Source of the DNA: Sporocytophaga sp.
GTDB lineage: Bacteria; Bacteroidota; Bacteroidia; Cytophagales; Cytophagaceae
Direction of reading: 5' to 3'
Assembly (NCBI GenBank): GCA_024707265.1
Contig: JANQAB010000004.1
Span: 372,001 to 436,000 of the forward strand
DNA length: 64,000 bases
Shown: in pieces, positions 27,501-38,500 of the stretch
Numbering within the stretch: the first letter of the stretch is position 1
Layout: each line of letters opens with the position of its first letter
Position numbers and translations under genes: made by a program
Notes under the pieces: model-generated
The model's input: the letters and a program-made list of their open reading frames with translations, nothing else
What the model was told of the DNA's origin: nothing
The model's database searches: none

Positions 27501-30500
27501 ATAGAGCTCTTGCAGCCAAAAGGGAAAAACAGGTATGCTGTTTTTATAGTAAGAGAAAGTGAAGCTATTAACTACAGCTATGAAAGAATTACAGAAGATC
27601 CACGTATTGCACATACGCTAAATATCAAGTTGGATGAATATGCAAATGTTCTTGAATCTGTCTCTATAGTTTATCCAAGAAGAATTACAGATAACTATCT
27701 TTTCCTGGAATTACAGGAAGCTCAGAATAAGTTTGTTATCACGTATGCAAAGAATGACTTTACCAACGATGCTTTTGATAGCAACAGCAATAGGATGCGC
27801 TTGCCCGCTGAGGCTAAAACTTATGAACTGAAAGGGGTAAACAAAACAGGTGATTATTATTCATTACGGGATTTTGAAAATATTCTGGATGATGCCAATT
27901 CATCTCAGGTGTCCTATCACGAGCTAGACAAGCCTTTAGATATTGGCAAGGCACAGAGAAGACTCATAGAGCATGTAAAAACACTTTTTTACAGAAATGA
28001 CCTTGCTGGACCTTTGCCCCTAAAGACTCTGGATACAAAAGCTATTGGTTTTGAAAGTTACCAGCTGGCTTATACTCCAGAGCTGTTGAACGATATTTTC
28101 GGAACTAAAGTAAATGATACATTAATAGAACTTGAAGGGAAGTTTAGTCACAGTATTGATGAATTGGGTAATCCCGATTCTGATTGGTGGGTTCGCTCCG
28201 GGACCACTCATTTTATAGAAGGGGCAGAAATTTTAACCGATGCTCAGAATCGTTTCTATGTTCCTCTTTCTTATACTGATCCATTTGGCGTCAAAACCAA
28301 AGTGAAGTATTATGGAAGCTACTTCTTGTTTCTGGAAGAAACGGAAGATGTCCTTGGAAATAAAACCAAAGTCTCTGAATTCAATTTCCGAACGCTTTCA
28401 CCGAATAGAATGATGGATATCAATGGAAATCTATCAGAAGTTGTAACAGATGAACTTGGATTAGTAAAAGCAATGGCAATAATGGGCAAGGGAAGCCAGG
28501 CTGATGATTTATCGAACTTAAAGGAGGAGACAGATATAACAGAAAACACAGCGGTATTTAATTTCTTTAATCTTCCCGAAACTCCACAAGGTGTTACTGA
28601 TTCAATAACTCTGATCAATATCGGAAGACAATTACTTCAAAATGCCACTGCCCGTTTTGTGTATGATTTTGATATATACAAAAATACAGGTAAACCGGCA
28701 GCGGTAGCCTCAATTCTCCGTGAAACACATTTCAGAAATGAGAAGGGAGAAGTAAATCCGGAGACGAGGCTTCAGATAAGTTTTGAATATTCTTCCGGAG
28801 GCGGGCAGGTGTCTATGACAAAAGTCCAGGCAGAGCCGGGTAAAGCAAAGAGAGTACGTGTTCTGCCGAATAATTCTATTCTTGTGGATGAGACAAATAC
28901 CGGCTCCTTATTGAGGTGGATTGGCAATGGTAAAACCATTGTTAATAATAAAGGTAACGTTGTAAAACAATACGAACCTTATTTCTCTGTCAGTAATAAT
29001 TACGAAGACAATAAGGAACTGGTAGAAACGGGAGTTAGCCCTTTAATGTTCTATGATGCTATTGGACGTCTTGTCCGGACAGACATGCCCGACGGAACTT
29101 TCTCTTCAGTAATCTTTGATAGCTGGAAACAGGTAATGTCTGATGCCAATGATAATGTACTGGAGAGCGACTGGTACAAAAGGAGGACTGACAATACTCG
29201 TCCGGATTTTATCACAGAAATAAAGGAGCAGCAGGCTGCAGCAAAAACCTCTTTGCATGCTGATACTCCCGGTCAAATGCATTTGGATACTTTATCAAGG
29301 CCGGTTCTCTCTATTGCTCATAATAAAAATACAATCACGAATTCAGATGAATATTACAATACATTTGTAGACCTTGATATAGAAGGTAATCTCCGCTCAG
29401 TCACAGATGCCCGTGGAAATGTGGTCATGGCCTATAAATATGACATGCTGGGGAATCTGGTGTATCAATCTGGAATGGATAACGGTCAACGCTGGTTGCT
29501 AACCAATGTTATAGGAAATCCTTTACGCACCTGGGATGAAAGATTCCATGAGTTCCAGTATTTCTACGATGAAGCTCATCGGCCAATACATAGTAAAGTA
29601 ATCGGTGGAGACGGAATAGCACTTAATCATATCTTCGAAAGAATTATTTATGGAGAAAGTTTGCTAACCGGTATAAGAACAGATTCCAATAGATTCAATG
29701 AAGTGGCTTTACAAAATGATAATGTCTTTGGTCAAGTAATTAAGCTTTACGATACAGGAGGATTAATAGATACTCCTGTATTTGATTTTAAAGGACTACC
29801 AAAGACGACGAGCCGAAGACTTTTTATAAACTATAAGGAAACCGCTAATTGGATTGATCCTAATCTGAATTCAGATTTAGAAAGCGATATTTTTACTTTT
29901 ACTACTCATACGGATGCATTGGGAAGGATTACTCAACAAGCAACTCCTGATGGTAGTGTTATTGCTCCCCGTTATAACGAGAGTGGTTTGTTAAATAGTG
30001 AAGCTGTCTTACACCAGGGAACATCAACTGCAACAGAATACATTAAGGACATTAACTACAATGAGAAAGGACAAAGAGAACGCATTGTTTACGGTAATGA
30101 TGTAATTACTCATTTCACTTATGACAAAGAAACTTTACGACTGAAAAGGCTGGTAAGCAGGAGGCAAAACAATAGCCTCCTTCAGGATCTTCAATATACC
30201 TTCGATGCTACAGGGAATATAACCCATATACAGGATAACGCTATTCCCACTGTATTTTTTGACAACATGCAGATTAATGCGGTTAGTGAATATACCTATG
30301 ATGCCCTTTATCGTCTGGTGGAAGCAAGTGGCAGAGAGAACAATGCAGCATTACATTTTAGTACCTGTGATAATTGGAATGACAAGCCATTTCTTCATAA
30401 TATGAATCCCGGCAATCCCATGGCTGTTCGGTATTATACTCAGCGTTATCAATATGATGCTGTCGGGAATATTATGGAAATGAAGCATCTTGCTGCAGGA

Positions 30501-32279
30501 GGCAATTGGACAAGAGGTTACGAATATGAAACGTCCAATAACAGACTTAAGCGTACCTTCATTGGTGACAATAGCAATCCGATTGACTACACTAATTACG
30601 CTCATCATGCCCAACATGGTTATTTGGAAGAATTACCACATCTGGAAAAGATAGGCTGGAACTTTAAAGAAGAGGTAGTGCTGACTTCGCGGCAGCATTG
30701 CACCGACGACAATATTCCTGTAATGACCTATTATCAATATGATGGAAGCGGCCAACGTATCCGTAAGATAACCGAAAATCAGGCCAGTGCAGGAGGATCA
30801 ACTAGCAAGAAAGAGGAACGCATTTACATTGCTGGCTATGAAATTTATAAGAAACATAATGGAAGTCATGCAGGGATTGAAAGAGTGTCTCTGAGTCTTA
30901 TGGACGAGGATCATCGTTTTGTGATGATCGAAACAAGAAATGATATAGATGATGGTACTGAAAAACAATTGGTGCGGTATCAGTTTCACAATCACCTTGG
31001 TTCTTCATCATTGGAATTGGATAATTCGGCCCAGGTAATTTCCTATGAGGAATATCATCCTTACGGAACTACAGCTTATCAGGCCAATAATGGAGCTATA
31101 AGATCCACTGCGAAACGATATCGCTATACCGGCATGGAACGTGATGAAGAGACTGGGCTGGAATATCATAGTGCAAGGTATTATTTGTCGTGGTTGGGGA
31201 GGTGGCTGAGTGCAGATCCGATAGGTGTTGTTGGTGGTTTGAATTTATATGCCTATTGTAGTGGAAATCCAATTTCTCATTCAGATTCCAGTGGTTATAA
31301 TTCTGAATCATGGACTGGCCTTAACGAAACTAAATGGGAAAATGGACATTGGACATACACTGACGAATCAGGCCAAGTATGGAATTATGTACAGATATAT
31401 GAGGATAAGCCCGTCACGGAATTGGTTTCGAAGTGGGAAACAGAAGAAACGAGGTTTGATGCGTGGTCGTTCTGGCTCTTCAAGAAAGAACGGGTCGAGC
31501 ATGAAGGACTGAAGGTTGTGACACGCATCAAGCCGACCGTCACGTTCGAGGGGTGGCTACCGTCGACGACGGAGGTTATCAGCATTACCGGGTCTGCACC
31601 AAAGGAAGAAAAGGGATGGTTTTCAACTGTCTTAGGTTGGGGTAAGACAGCATTAGATTGGGGGCTTGGTCCCAAAAAAATAGTCATGGGCTATCGAGCC
31701 CTTCAGTTTATTAGTGATGCTTGGGACAATGGTATCTATCAGGCTGGTAAGAACTATACAATTAATAAGGTTGAGGATGTGGCAGTCGACACGGCGCTGA
31801 AAGTTGGAAAGAAACTTCTAAAGAAGAAGGGTGCCGGTAGACATGATGACCAGGATGGAAAATCGACGACTAGCACTCGCAACTATGTCACCTCCCAATT
31901 GACTTCAGGAGAGAAGGATAAGCTTCGTGCGGAAGCACGCGATATTGCAGCCTCTGCTAGGGGAAAGCGTCTTCCATACGGTAGCGATGTACATCACCGA
32001 ATACCATTAGAATTTGCACATTTGCAGCCACACCTGGATCCAAATCGGCTCGAAAACCTAATCGTAATAACTGACCCTACTGCAAGAAGGAATATGAGTA
32101 CAGGACTAGGACAAAGTTTCCATCTACGACAACATGAAATATGGCAAAAACATTTAAAGGGGTTAAAGAACCCAACGGCTTCGGAAATTGAAAACATAGC
32201 CTCTCAGATTGACAAGCATATCCGGTCGGGTGGGACTCGAGATGGTGGGAGATGGAAAGTCGAAAGGCTCAAGCGTTAA
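24561..32279 (+). CDS. Tc toxin TcB-TcC fusion with HNH-nuclease-like C-terminal tail
   Basis: A 2572-residue protein. In order: SpvB-like N-terminal domain (~35-330, with SFSIPLPFSQARGITPALS), FG-GAP/VCBS-like repeats of the TcB propeller (ADLDADGG ~500, DLNGDGKPEL ~552, ADMSGDGLTD ~612, ADIDGSGIPD ~667), TcdB middle domains (~690-1090), RHS/YD repeats (~1500-2130) and the RHS core (YRYTGMERDEETGLEYHSAR, GRWLSADPIG ~2212). These parts form the TcB-TcC cocoon. The last ~330 residues are the variable tail. It carries DVHHRIPLEFAHL and DPNRLENL (~2476-2495), an HNH-like histidine cluster, then FHLRQHEIW. In Tc toxins the core self-cleaves and the tail is delivered through the TcA channel. Tail DNA is clearly richer in GC than the rest. 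The TcA gene follows on the same strand. No signal peptide is present. Confidence 0.9.
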   Translation: MDSRKPTGKASAMSENAVTDSSGILSSFRDGKAKTKSNAIEIPSISLPKGGGAIKGIDEKFTVNAVNGTASFSIPLPFSQARGITPALSIAYNSGSGNGNFGLGWSLNLSSIKRKTEKLLPQYLDSISSSADSDIFQFSEAEDLVPEFSKADDGTFLKDENDEYIIYEKNSDDDLYIIRFFKPRIEGLFARIERWTKIEDGEIKWRVITRDNITTLFGWSINSRIADPQDGKRIYEWLPEFTFDDKGNCCFYIYKSEDPEGIDLNLIHNKNRIKNNSITYTNIYLKKVLYGNKIPYKSFGDSFPSEEDYLFKTVFDYGTTTSIENPETLHSWDFRNDAFSEYKSGFEIRTTRLCKRVLLFHQFKGENEYDGLVRSLNFEYDTSTEQDFTFLKSITSIGYIKKSDGNYSSKKLPPFEFEYQKHEWNNEVKSIMPEALIHAPSGTDESPYQFVDLFNEGLSGILSEQANGWYYKHNLGDGNFEAAKLISPKPSFAGLGSHLQLADLDADGGKQLVSFNTEPKGFFELNDDNEWQLHRNFKSLPHINFNDPFTRMIDLNGDGKPELVISEDNVFTWYESDGRTGFMEAQKVSIPFDEETGPHLIFADLKQTVFLADMSGDGLTDIIRIRNGEVCYWPNLGYGKFGAKVAMDYAPVFDHDDLFNPSFIKLADIDGSGIPDIIYLGKNKFSCYKNLSGNSFLTTPYEIPFFPEIHSVANFNVTDLLGNGVACIVWSSPLTKDVTAPLKFIDLMNSKKPHMMVSYKNNMGKEVSFEYAPSTKFYIEDKLAGKPWVTKLHFPVHCVSKTTSEDKITGHKFSSSYKYHHGYYDHPEREFRGFGMVEQTDAETFEHWIKSGASNITEADFHQEPVITKQWFHTGAFLRNDKILSHFEHEYWYEEMARQGFPVVHHEKQLDDAMIIPAKGIPSSFIDLLSAEEYQQALRACKGMSLRSEVFAHDASKFGNTTNARKKELTPYSVATHNCVIELLQPKGKNRYAVFIVRESEAINYSYERITEDPRIAHTLNIKLDEYANVLESVSIVYPRRITDNYLFLELQEAQNKFVITYAKNDFTNDAFDSNSNRMRLPAEAKTYELKGVNKTGDYYSLRDFENILDDANSSQVSYHELDKPLDIGKAQRRLIEHVKTLFYRNDLAGPLPLKTLDTKAIGFESYQLAYTPELLNDIFGTKVNDTLIELEGKFSHSIDELGNPDSDWWVRSGTTHFIEGAEILTDAQNRFYVPLSYTDPFGVKTKVKYYGSYFLFLEETEDVLGNKTKVSEFNFRTLSPNRMMDINGNLSEVVTDELGLVKAMAIMGKGSQADDLSNLKEETDITENTAVFNFFNLPETPQGVTDSITLINIGRQLLQNATARFVYDFDIYKNTGKPAAVASILRETHFRNEKGEVNPETRLQISFEYSSGGGQVSMTKVQAEPGKAKRVRVLPNNSILVDETNTGSLLRWIGNGKTIVNNKGNVVKQYEPYFSVSNNYEDNKELVETGVSPLMFYDAIGRLVRTDMPDGTFSSVIFDSWKQVMSDANDNVLESDWYKRRTDNTRPDFITEIKEQQAAAKTSLHADTPGQMHLDTLSRPVLSIAHNKNTITNSDEYYNTFVDLDIEGNLRSVTDARGNVVMAYKYDMLGNLVYQSGMDNGQRWLLTNVIGNPLRTWDERFHEFQYFYDEAHRPIHSKVIGGDGIALNHIFERIIYGESLLTGIRTDSNRFNEVALQNDNVFGQVIKLYDTGGLIDTPVFDFKGLPKTTSRRLFINYKETANWIDPNLNSDLESDIFTFTTHTDALGRITQQATPDGSVIAPRYNESGLLNSEAVLHQGTSTATEYIKDINYNEKGQRERIVYGNDVITHFTYDKETLRLKRLVSRRQNNSLLQDLQYTFDATGNITHIQDNAIPTVFFDNMQINAVSEYTYDALYRLVEASGRENNAALHFSTCDNWNDKPFLHNMNPGNPMAVRYYTQRYQYDAVGNIMEMKHLAAGGNWTRGYEYETSNNRLKRTFIGDNSNPIDYTNYAHHAQHGYLEELPHLEKIGWNFKEEVVLTSRQHCTDDNIPVMTYYQYDGSGQRIRKITENQASAGGSTSKKEERIYIAGYEIYKKHNGSHAGIERVSLSLMDEDHRFVMIETRNDIDDGTEKQLVRYQFHNHLGSSSLELDNSAQVISYEEYHPYGTTAYQANNGAIRSTAKRYRYTGMERDEETGLEYHSARYYLSWLGRWLSADPIGVVGGLNLYAYCSGNPISHSDSSGYNSESWTGLNETKWENGHWTYTDESGQVWNYVQIYEDKPVTELVSKWETEETRFDAWSFWLFKKERVEHEGLKVVTRIKPTVTFEGWLPSTTEVISITGSAPKEEKGWFSTVLGWGKTALDWGLGPKKIVMGYRALQFISDAWDNGIYQAGKNYTINKVEDVAVDTALKVGKKLLKKKGAGRHDDQDGKSTTSTRNYVTSQLTSGEKDKLRAEARDIAASARGKRLPYGSDVHHRIPLEFAHLQPHLDPNRLENLIVITDPTARRNMSTGLGQSFHLRQHEIWQKHLKGLKNPTASEIENIASQIDKHIRSGGTRDGGRWKVERLKR
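31290..32279 (+). other. Variable toxin-tail coding segment with foreign base composition
   Basis: Sub-region of the TcB-TcC gene after the conserved RHS core. By hand count 31441-31560 holds 65 G+C in 120 bases (54%), against 21 in 60 (35%) for 29881-29940 in the RHS part. Codons such as GCG, CGC, ACG and GTC become frequent. The segment encodes a linker with no recognised domain, a hydrophobic/lysine-rich stretch (~2395-2420) and the HNH-like end. This fits replacement of the toxin tip by recombination. Confidence 0.7.
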
Positions 32280-32522
32280 AAAGATAAAATCGGCCAAGTT
32301 TTGAAACTTGAGTAATAACGGGATGATCACAAATAAGAAAGGTGTCAAACCGATCGGATATGATCATTTAGCAATAACATCCCGACTTTATGGATTTCTT
32401 CTTAATACTACTCCGAGCTCGCTGCTTAGCTATTGGCGGCCTCGGATGTTTTTAATTTCGATAAAGAACAAATTAATTAAAATAACAAAATTTTTTAATA
32501 AACATTGTAAAGGATAAACATC
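32280..32522. other. Spacer between TcB-TcC and TcA genes
   Basis: A 243-base spacer. Its first ~170 bases share the less AT-rich character of the toxin tail, and it turns very AT-rich before the TcA start. It contains a palindrome at 32295-32310 (CAAGTTT-tg-AAACTTG) and a separated inverted repeat CGGGATG (32319-32325) / CATCCCG (32378-32384). A 69-codon open frame begins at a TTG (32308) but lacks convincing coding features. No immunity gene was recognised. Confidence 0.45.
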
Positions 32523-35500
32523 ATGGCAACTTCAAACTCCAAAATCAATACCTTGCTAGGTACCATTATAGATGTCAACAAGCAACCTCTTTCAAACTTA
32601 AAAGTAGAAATCTATGATGTTGATATGCGAAGTTGGCAACTGCTTGCAAGTACTACTACCAATAGGGATGGTAAATTTGAGGTTACATGGAGTCATGAGC
32701 AGTTGAGTGGCCGTGGGAGAAAAACTGCAGATATAGCAATTAAAGTTTTAACCTCTGAAAAAGGTGTTGAGCTCTATAAATCAGATATGGATGATGTCAG
32801 GTTCAATGCGGGGGAGCGGGAGGAAATAAATATTACAATCAAACAGCCGGTTCCTAAGGAAACAGTGGAGTTTGACTGGTTGGTAAAAGAAGTACTATTC
32901 CTTGCAGGGAATGTTGCCATTGAAGATATACAGGAAAATAAGGAACACAAGGATATAACTTTTCTTTCAAAAGAATTGGAGCAGTCTTCAGAAAAGCTTG
33001 AACATCTTGTCGTAGCTCATCGTCTGCAAAAAGAGACTGGCATAAATGCAGATTTCTTTTATGGTATATTCAGAAAAGGAACCATACTGAACAATGATAT
33101 AGACAAAAATTTCAAAGCCCGTAATTCTATTAATCTAGGAGATGATGATAAAACATTATTATATGATATCGCACTCACAGACTCAAGCAAAATTGAAGCA
33201 AATCTTAAAGGGGCAGTTCAGGAAAATCTGATAGACATTTCTGTATTACGTAATCTTGGGCATAATCTGGAAGCGCTGCAAAAGTATAGGAGAGAAGGGG
33301 AGGTTTATTATGAAAAGGTACATCCTAAAAAGGTTATAGAACTTGTTACAAAGATCTTAGACCCTGTCAAGATGGATGAGGTTAAACAACTTCTGTTTGA
33401 TAACAAAAACGATTTGAATACTTTCTTTGAGAAAGTTTCAGAATCTGATTTCTTTGATAAGAAGGGAGATGCCAAGGAACACAATCTGGATGATGTCCTG
33501 AACAAGTTATTTAATTTTAGCAAGGAAGCTGTAGTATCTATTGTAAAAGAAGTCGGGATTGAAAAAACATCTGATGTGAAAAAACTAGCTCGCTTTAATA
33601 AAGCAAAGTGGGTGGAGGAAATTAAGAAATCAAGTAGTGGGGCATATGATGAAAAAGCTATCAGCACTTATGCTTCTGCTGTTGTAAGAAGATTTGAAAA
33701 AGCATTTCCAACAATAGCTTTTGCAGCACAATTGGAGCGTTCTGAAATAGCTGTATTAAAGAATCAAAAAGAAATTGTCATTTTTTTTAATAAGCATGAA
33801 AATTTCGAATTTCTGAGGGATAATGTTGATCTCTACCTCAAAGAAAAAGGGGATGAGTTTAATTCTGAGGCAGTGGCAGATGAGTTGAAATCTCTTCAAC
33901 GTATTTTTAAGCTGGTTCCTCATTACGGAAAAACAATGGCATTGAGGGATGAAAAAATCCATTCCGCATTTAATATTGTCTCCATTGGAAAAAGCCGTTT
34001 CCAGAAAGAAATTGCCCCCAAAGCCGGATTATCAGAGATAGAAGCAAATGAAGTATTTCGTAAAGCTGAGGCAAAACACACTGCTGCAATGCTTACCATA
34101 GGAGATTTGAATGACAGCATAAGTGCAATGAATATTGCTTCACTGGAGAATGCTTCTTTGGTAAAAAAGATTGAAACTGTTAGTAAGGAGTTTCCTAATT
34201 TAAAATCCCTTTTTAAACTTACTGATACATGTGAATGTGAACATTGTCGTTCGGTGTATAGCCCTGCTGCATACCTGGTAGAAATTTTGCAATTCCTGGA
34301 CAAGAGGACAGTAGTCAGCGGCAATGCAAAATCAATCTTGTTTAAAAGACGACCTGATCTTGGAGAAATTGACTTAGGTTGTGAGAATGCAAATATTCCT
34401 GTCAAATATATTGACTTAGTTTGTGAAATTCTTGAAGATGCCATCGCTCCTGATCAGGGTATTAATTTTACTGGTAACCTGGTTGCAGGACCTGATCCAT
34501 CGAAAGGGAAAATTTCCAACGGCCTGCTAGCGGTTTTACAAGCTGCAGGACTGCCTGTTACAGATAATGCATTGATTCATGAAACAGAAAGTACTATAGT
34601 GTCTCCCTCCACTTTGCCTCATTATTTACGTGATAATAAGTTAGTCTGCAAAATTGTAAACACCGGAGCTAATAATTTTATTATTTATCGGCTGAGGCAA
34701 ACTATGTCTTCTGCTGAAGAATTGGATGCTGCTCCCGAATATGTGAATACAAAGGCGTATGATGTTTTAAAGAGTAGCAATTTCGCTTTTAACCTTCCGT
34801 TTGATCTTCCTCATGCAGAAGCGAATGCTTACTTTGAGCGCTTTGGAATCAAACGTGCCGATCTCATGCAGGCATTTCAGAAGACTGCTATTCCCGGTCA
34901 TGAAACCATTGCTTCTGAATATCTGGGTCTTACTGATAGTGATAGACAACTTGTTGTTAATACCCCGCTTCTTAATGATAATGCAGCCCAGCAGAATTTC
35001 TGGAATGTGCCTGCACCTGGCAATGTTGTAGATTACTTAAAACACGTGGATCATTTTCTTGATAGGACTGGTCTTGAGTATAAGGAGCTGGAATTACTCC
35101 TTAAACTGAAGTTTATCAATAAAAACAGAAACCTTTTTATTTATAATAATGATCTTACTTGTGATATAGCCACTAAAGAAATAAAGAACCTTGATCTGGA
35201 TGTACTGGATAGAATCCATCGTTTTATTCGTTTGCAGCGAAAATTAGGATGGAAATTTGAAACATTGGATGAAGCTATCGGTCAGGCAAAACTTGGCAAT
35301 GGACTCCTTAATGATAATTGTCTGATTGTAATTTCAAATATCAAGAAAATTAGCAATAAAACAGGTTTGACCATAGATGAATTGATTTGCTGTTTTGGTG
35401 AAATACCCCATACCTTATTGCCCTTTAAAACAACTACACTTTATGATTTAATTTTTCAGAATAAGTCAAAGAATGGTTCTAGTGAACCAGGACTGGCTGT

Positions 35501-38500
35501 TGAAAAGGTAATTGAAAATGAATCTGTCGTTGTCAAAAAACAAATGGCTGAGTTCAGGAAAGCAATCAGTACTTGTATAAGTATAAAAGAAACAGATTTT
35601 GACAAATTGGTGGCCGCTCTTCCCAATGGTGATTTAAGTTTTGTAAACCTAAGTGGAATGTATGCCATGGGTAAGTTGATGAAGAAGCTTAAGATAAAAG
35701 CAGATGACTTTTTCATTTTAAAGGACCTTACCGGTATTAATATTTTTAATTCAGCAGGCGATACGCTCAGGTTTTGTGAGGAATTGGAGGTTGCCGGAAA
35801 AGGTGCAATAAAAGCTGTTGATGTTAAATATTACCTTCAGCATAAAGCTGATAATATAAGTGATCGTGAGATTAAACAAGAGAAGATAGAGGTAATCCTT
35901 TCAAGTATTCAAATAGCCAGTCAAAAGTCTTTCAATGAAAATCGTTCTCCTTACAACGATGAAATAACTGTTGAAGCTCAAAAGGATACATTTAAAACGT
36001 ATTTGTCTAAATTATCTTTGTTAAATGAAATTGATGTAGCTATCATATTAAACTTCCTTGAAAAAAAATGGAGCTATTCGTGGGTTGATGAGCATTATGT
36101 TCTGCACACTGGTTCCACACATACAGACGCTATTACATTTATTAATTACAAAAAGATAAATACTCTTTTTGATGTCGCATCGATCCAGTTAGCAATAAGT
36201 GCGTTAGATTCAGCAACAGGTCCAAACATTGAAATAGCACAGAAAGGATTTATCAAGGCCTGGCTTAGCGGAATTTCAGGCTATCTCTTTAAGCAAAGCA
36301 GAGCTTCTATCATCAATACTGCAATATCTACAGCATTTAAGGCTAATAGTGATAAGGTTGAAATAGTATTAAACAATGCAGTATTGAAGAAAAATGTACC
36401 AGGAACAGATAGAATATCAGATGTTTTACAAAGTGATTCATTAATAGATATAGCTGAAATTAATTCCGGACATCCAATTCCTGTCCTTCCGGTTATTAAT
36501 GAAGCAGCATTTTCAAAACAATATGCAGCCCTTCGTTTATTGCATAAGTTGTTCCCTTTAATCAATCTATTAAATTTAAGTAATGATCAATTGGAGTGGT
36601 TTCTTAAAAATGCAAGGTCTCTGGGGTGGTTTGAGTTGGATAGTATTCCGTTTGAGGCAGGACAACCTATTGTTTCGTATCAGCAATATGAGGATTTTAT
36701 AAGCTTGTTATCGCTAACAAAAGATCTTACACCTGTTCTTAATCCTTCAGATGCTGAAAATCCGGTTTCTTTTTTTCAGCACAATGGAACTTGTGCTCAT
36801 TCCTTCAACAACTCAGGATGAATGGATGCAAGCTCTTTCTTTGTTAACGGGTTATGACAAAGCGGATTTAATTGCCGTTGATCAGTATTTCTTTTCAGTC
36901 TTTAATCCTGATCATTATAAAACTGTTTCCAATTTGAAGCGCTTGCTGGGTAGTGCTGAAAGTATGCGAAAGTTAAGTGCCAACATTGCCCAGATAACTA
37001 ATTTTATTAAACCTATACTGAATACGAATGATGTATCAGATCTCCGCGCCAACCTCAAAACCAGATATGATGAAGATACCTGGCTGAGTACTCTAAAAGA
37101 GATAATGGACAAAATCCGGCCTCAAAAAAGAAATGCTTTGGTTACATACTTACTGGCTACAAATCCTGATATAAAAAATGAAAATGATCTGTATGAATAT
37201 TTTCTTGTAGATGTTGAAATGGGGGCATGTATGTCTTCTTCCCGTATTGTATTGGCTCATAATAGTATTCAGCTGTTTGTACAACGCTGCCTGATGGGAC
37301 TGGAGCCTGAAGCTATTGCAAATACAGAGGAAGATCCGGATTGGAATCAATGGAAATGGATGAAGAATTACCGTGTTTGGGAAGCCAACAGGAAAATATT
37401 CCTGTATCCGGAAAACTGGTATGATTTAACGCTCGCTGATGATAAATCTTTCCTGCTTACGGATTTCATCAATGAACTCCAGCAAAATGAACTCACTAAT
37501 GATACAGCCGAGCAGTCTGTTCGAAATTATCTGGAGAAGCTGGATAATATTGCCTTCCTTGAGGTGAAAGCGACCTGGTATGATGTTCCAACCCGTACAA
37601 TGCATGTGGTAGCCCGCACCAAGGGGGAGATCCTGCTGTTTATTATTATAGAAGATTTGAAAATGAACGTAACTGGACTGCCTGGGAGAAAGTGGATTTA
37701 GATATTACGGGTGAACAGATAATTGCTTTCATGCGCAACAGCCGACTGCATTTAGCCTGGCTGATCTACACTGAAGAGGCTCAACCCGATCAAAAGTCGA
37801 AAGTACCTTCCACTTCAGATCAGGGGCACGAAATTGATCCTGACAGACCAAGAAAGAAACTTAAAATCCAACTAGCCATTAGCGAATTCAGTAATAAGAA
37901 ATGGCAGCCGAAATTGGTGTCAAAAGATAGTATATCCACACCAGGATATTATGATCCTTTTCCATATTATTCACTGGACAAGGAAAAATTTAATCTGAGA
38001 TTTATTGAGTTATTCGACCAGATCCATGTTTTTAGCAGTTGGTGGAATGATCAGGACTTCGACAGTATTATTCTCAATGGTGTATTCAATATTGCAGGAT
38101 GTAAAGGGTATCCAGAAAAAATCTTTGAAGGAAACAATTGGTCTCCTGATTTTCTTCCTGATTTTAGTCAGGCAGAATTACGCTCTCAGCGTTACACAGA
38201 ATTAATTGGTTTGAGTCCGGATGATCTGAAAGTCAAAAATGGAATCAGTCCATTTCAGTTTTTTAAATTGCTGGATTCAACTCCCGGGAAATTCAGGATT
38301 ACTTATCCTCATCAGCTAACTATCATTGACCTGATAAGCGTAATTTATCAGTTCATCGTATTACTCTTATTAAAAAATAATTCAGTTAAGGGAGGCAGGG
38401 AGTATAGAAATCTAAAAATTCCTTATGGAACCTTGCTTCCATATTTCATGGAAGATAGCTGGCATGCCTATGTCATTATACCCGGGTTTTACAGACAGGA

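Noticed and set aside
32308..32517. A 69-codon frame between TcB-TcC and TcA, considered as an immunity gene
   Set aside because: It starts at a TTG without a clear ribosome site, ends in a Lys/Phe-rich AT tail and shows no recognisable domain.
36766..36780. Programmed ribosomal frameshift at the T7 run in TcA
   Set aside because: No pseudoknot or stop-adjacent layout is seen, and similar one-base run changes occur in unrelated genes of the window, so a specific recoding signal is not supported.
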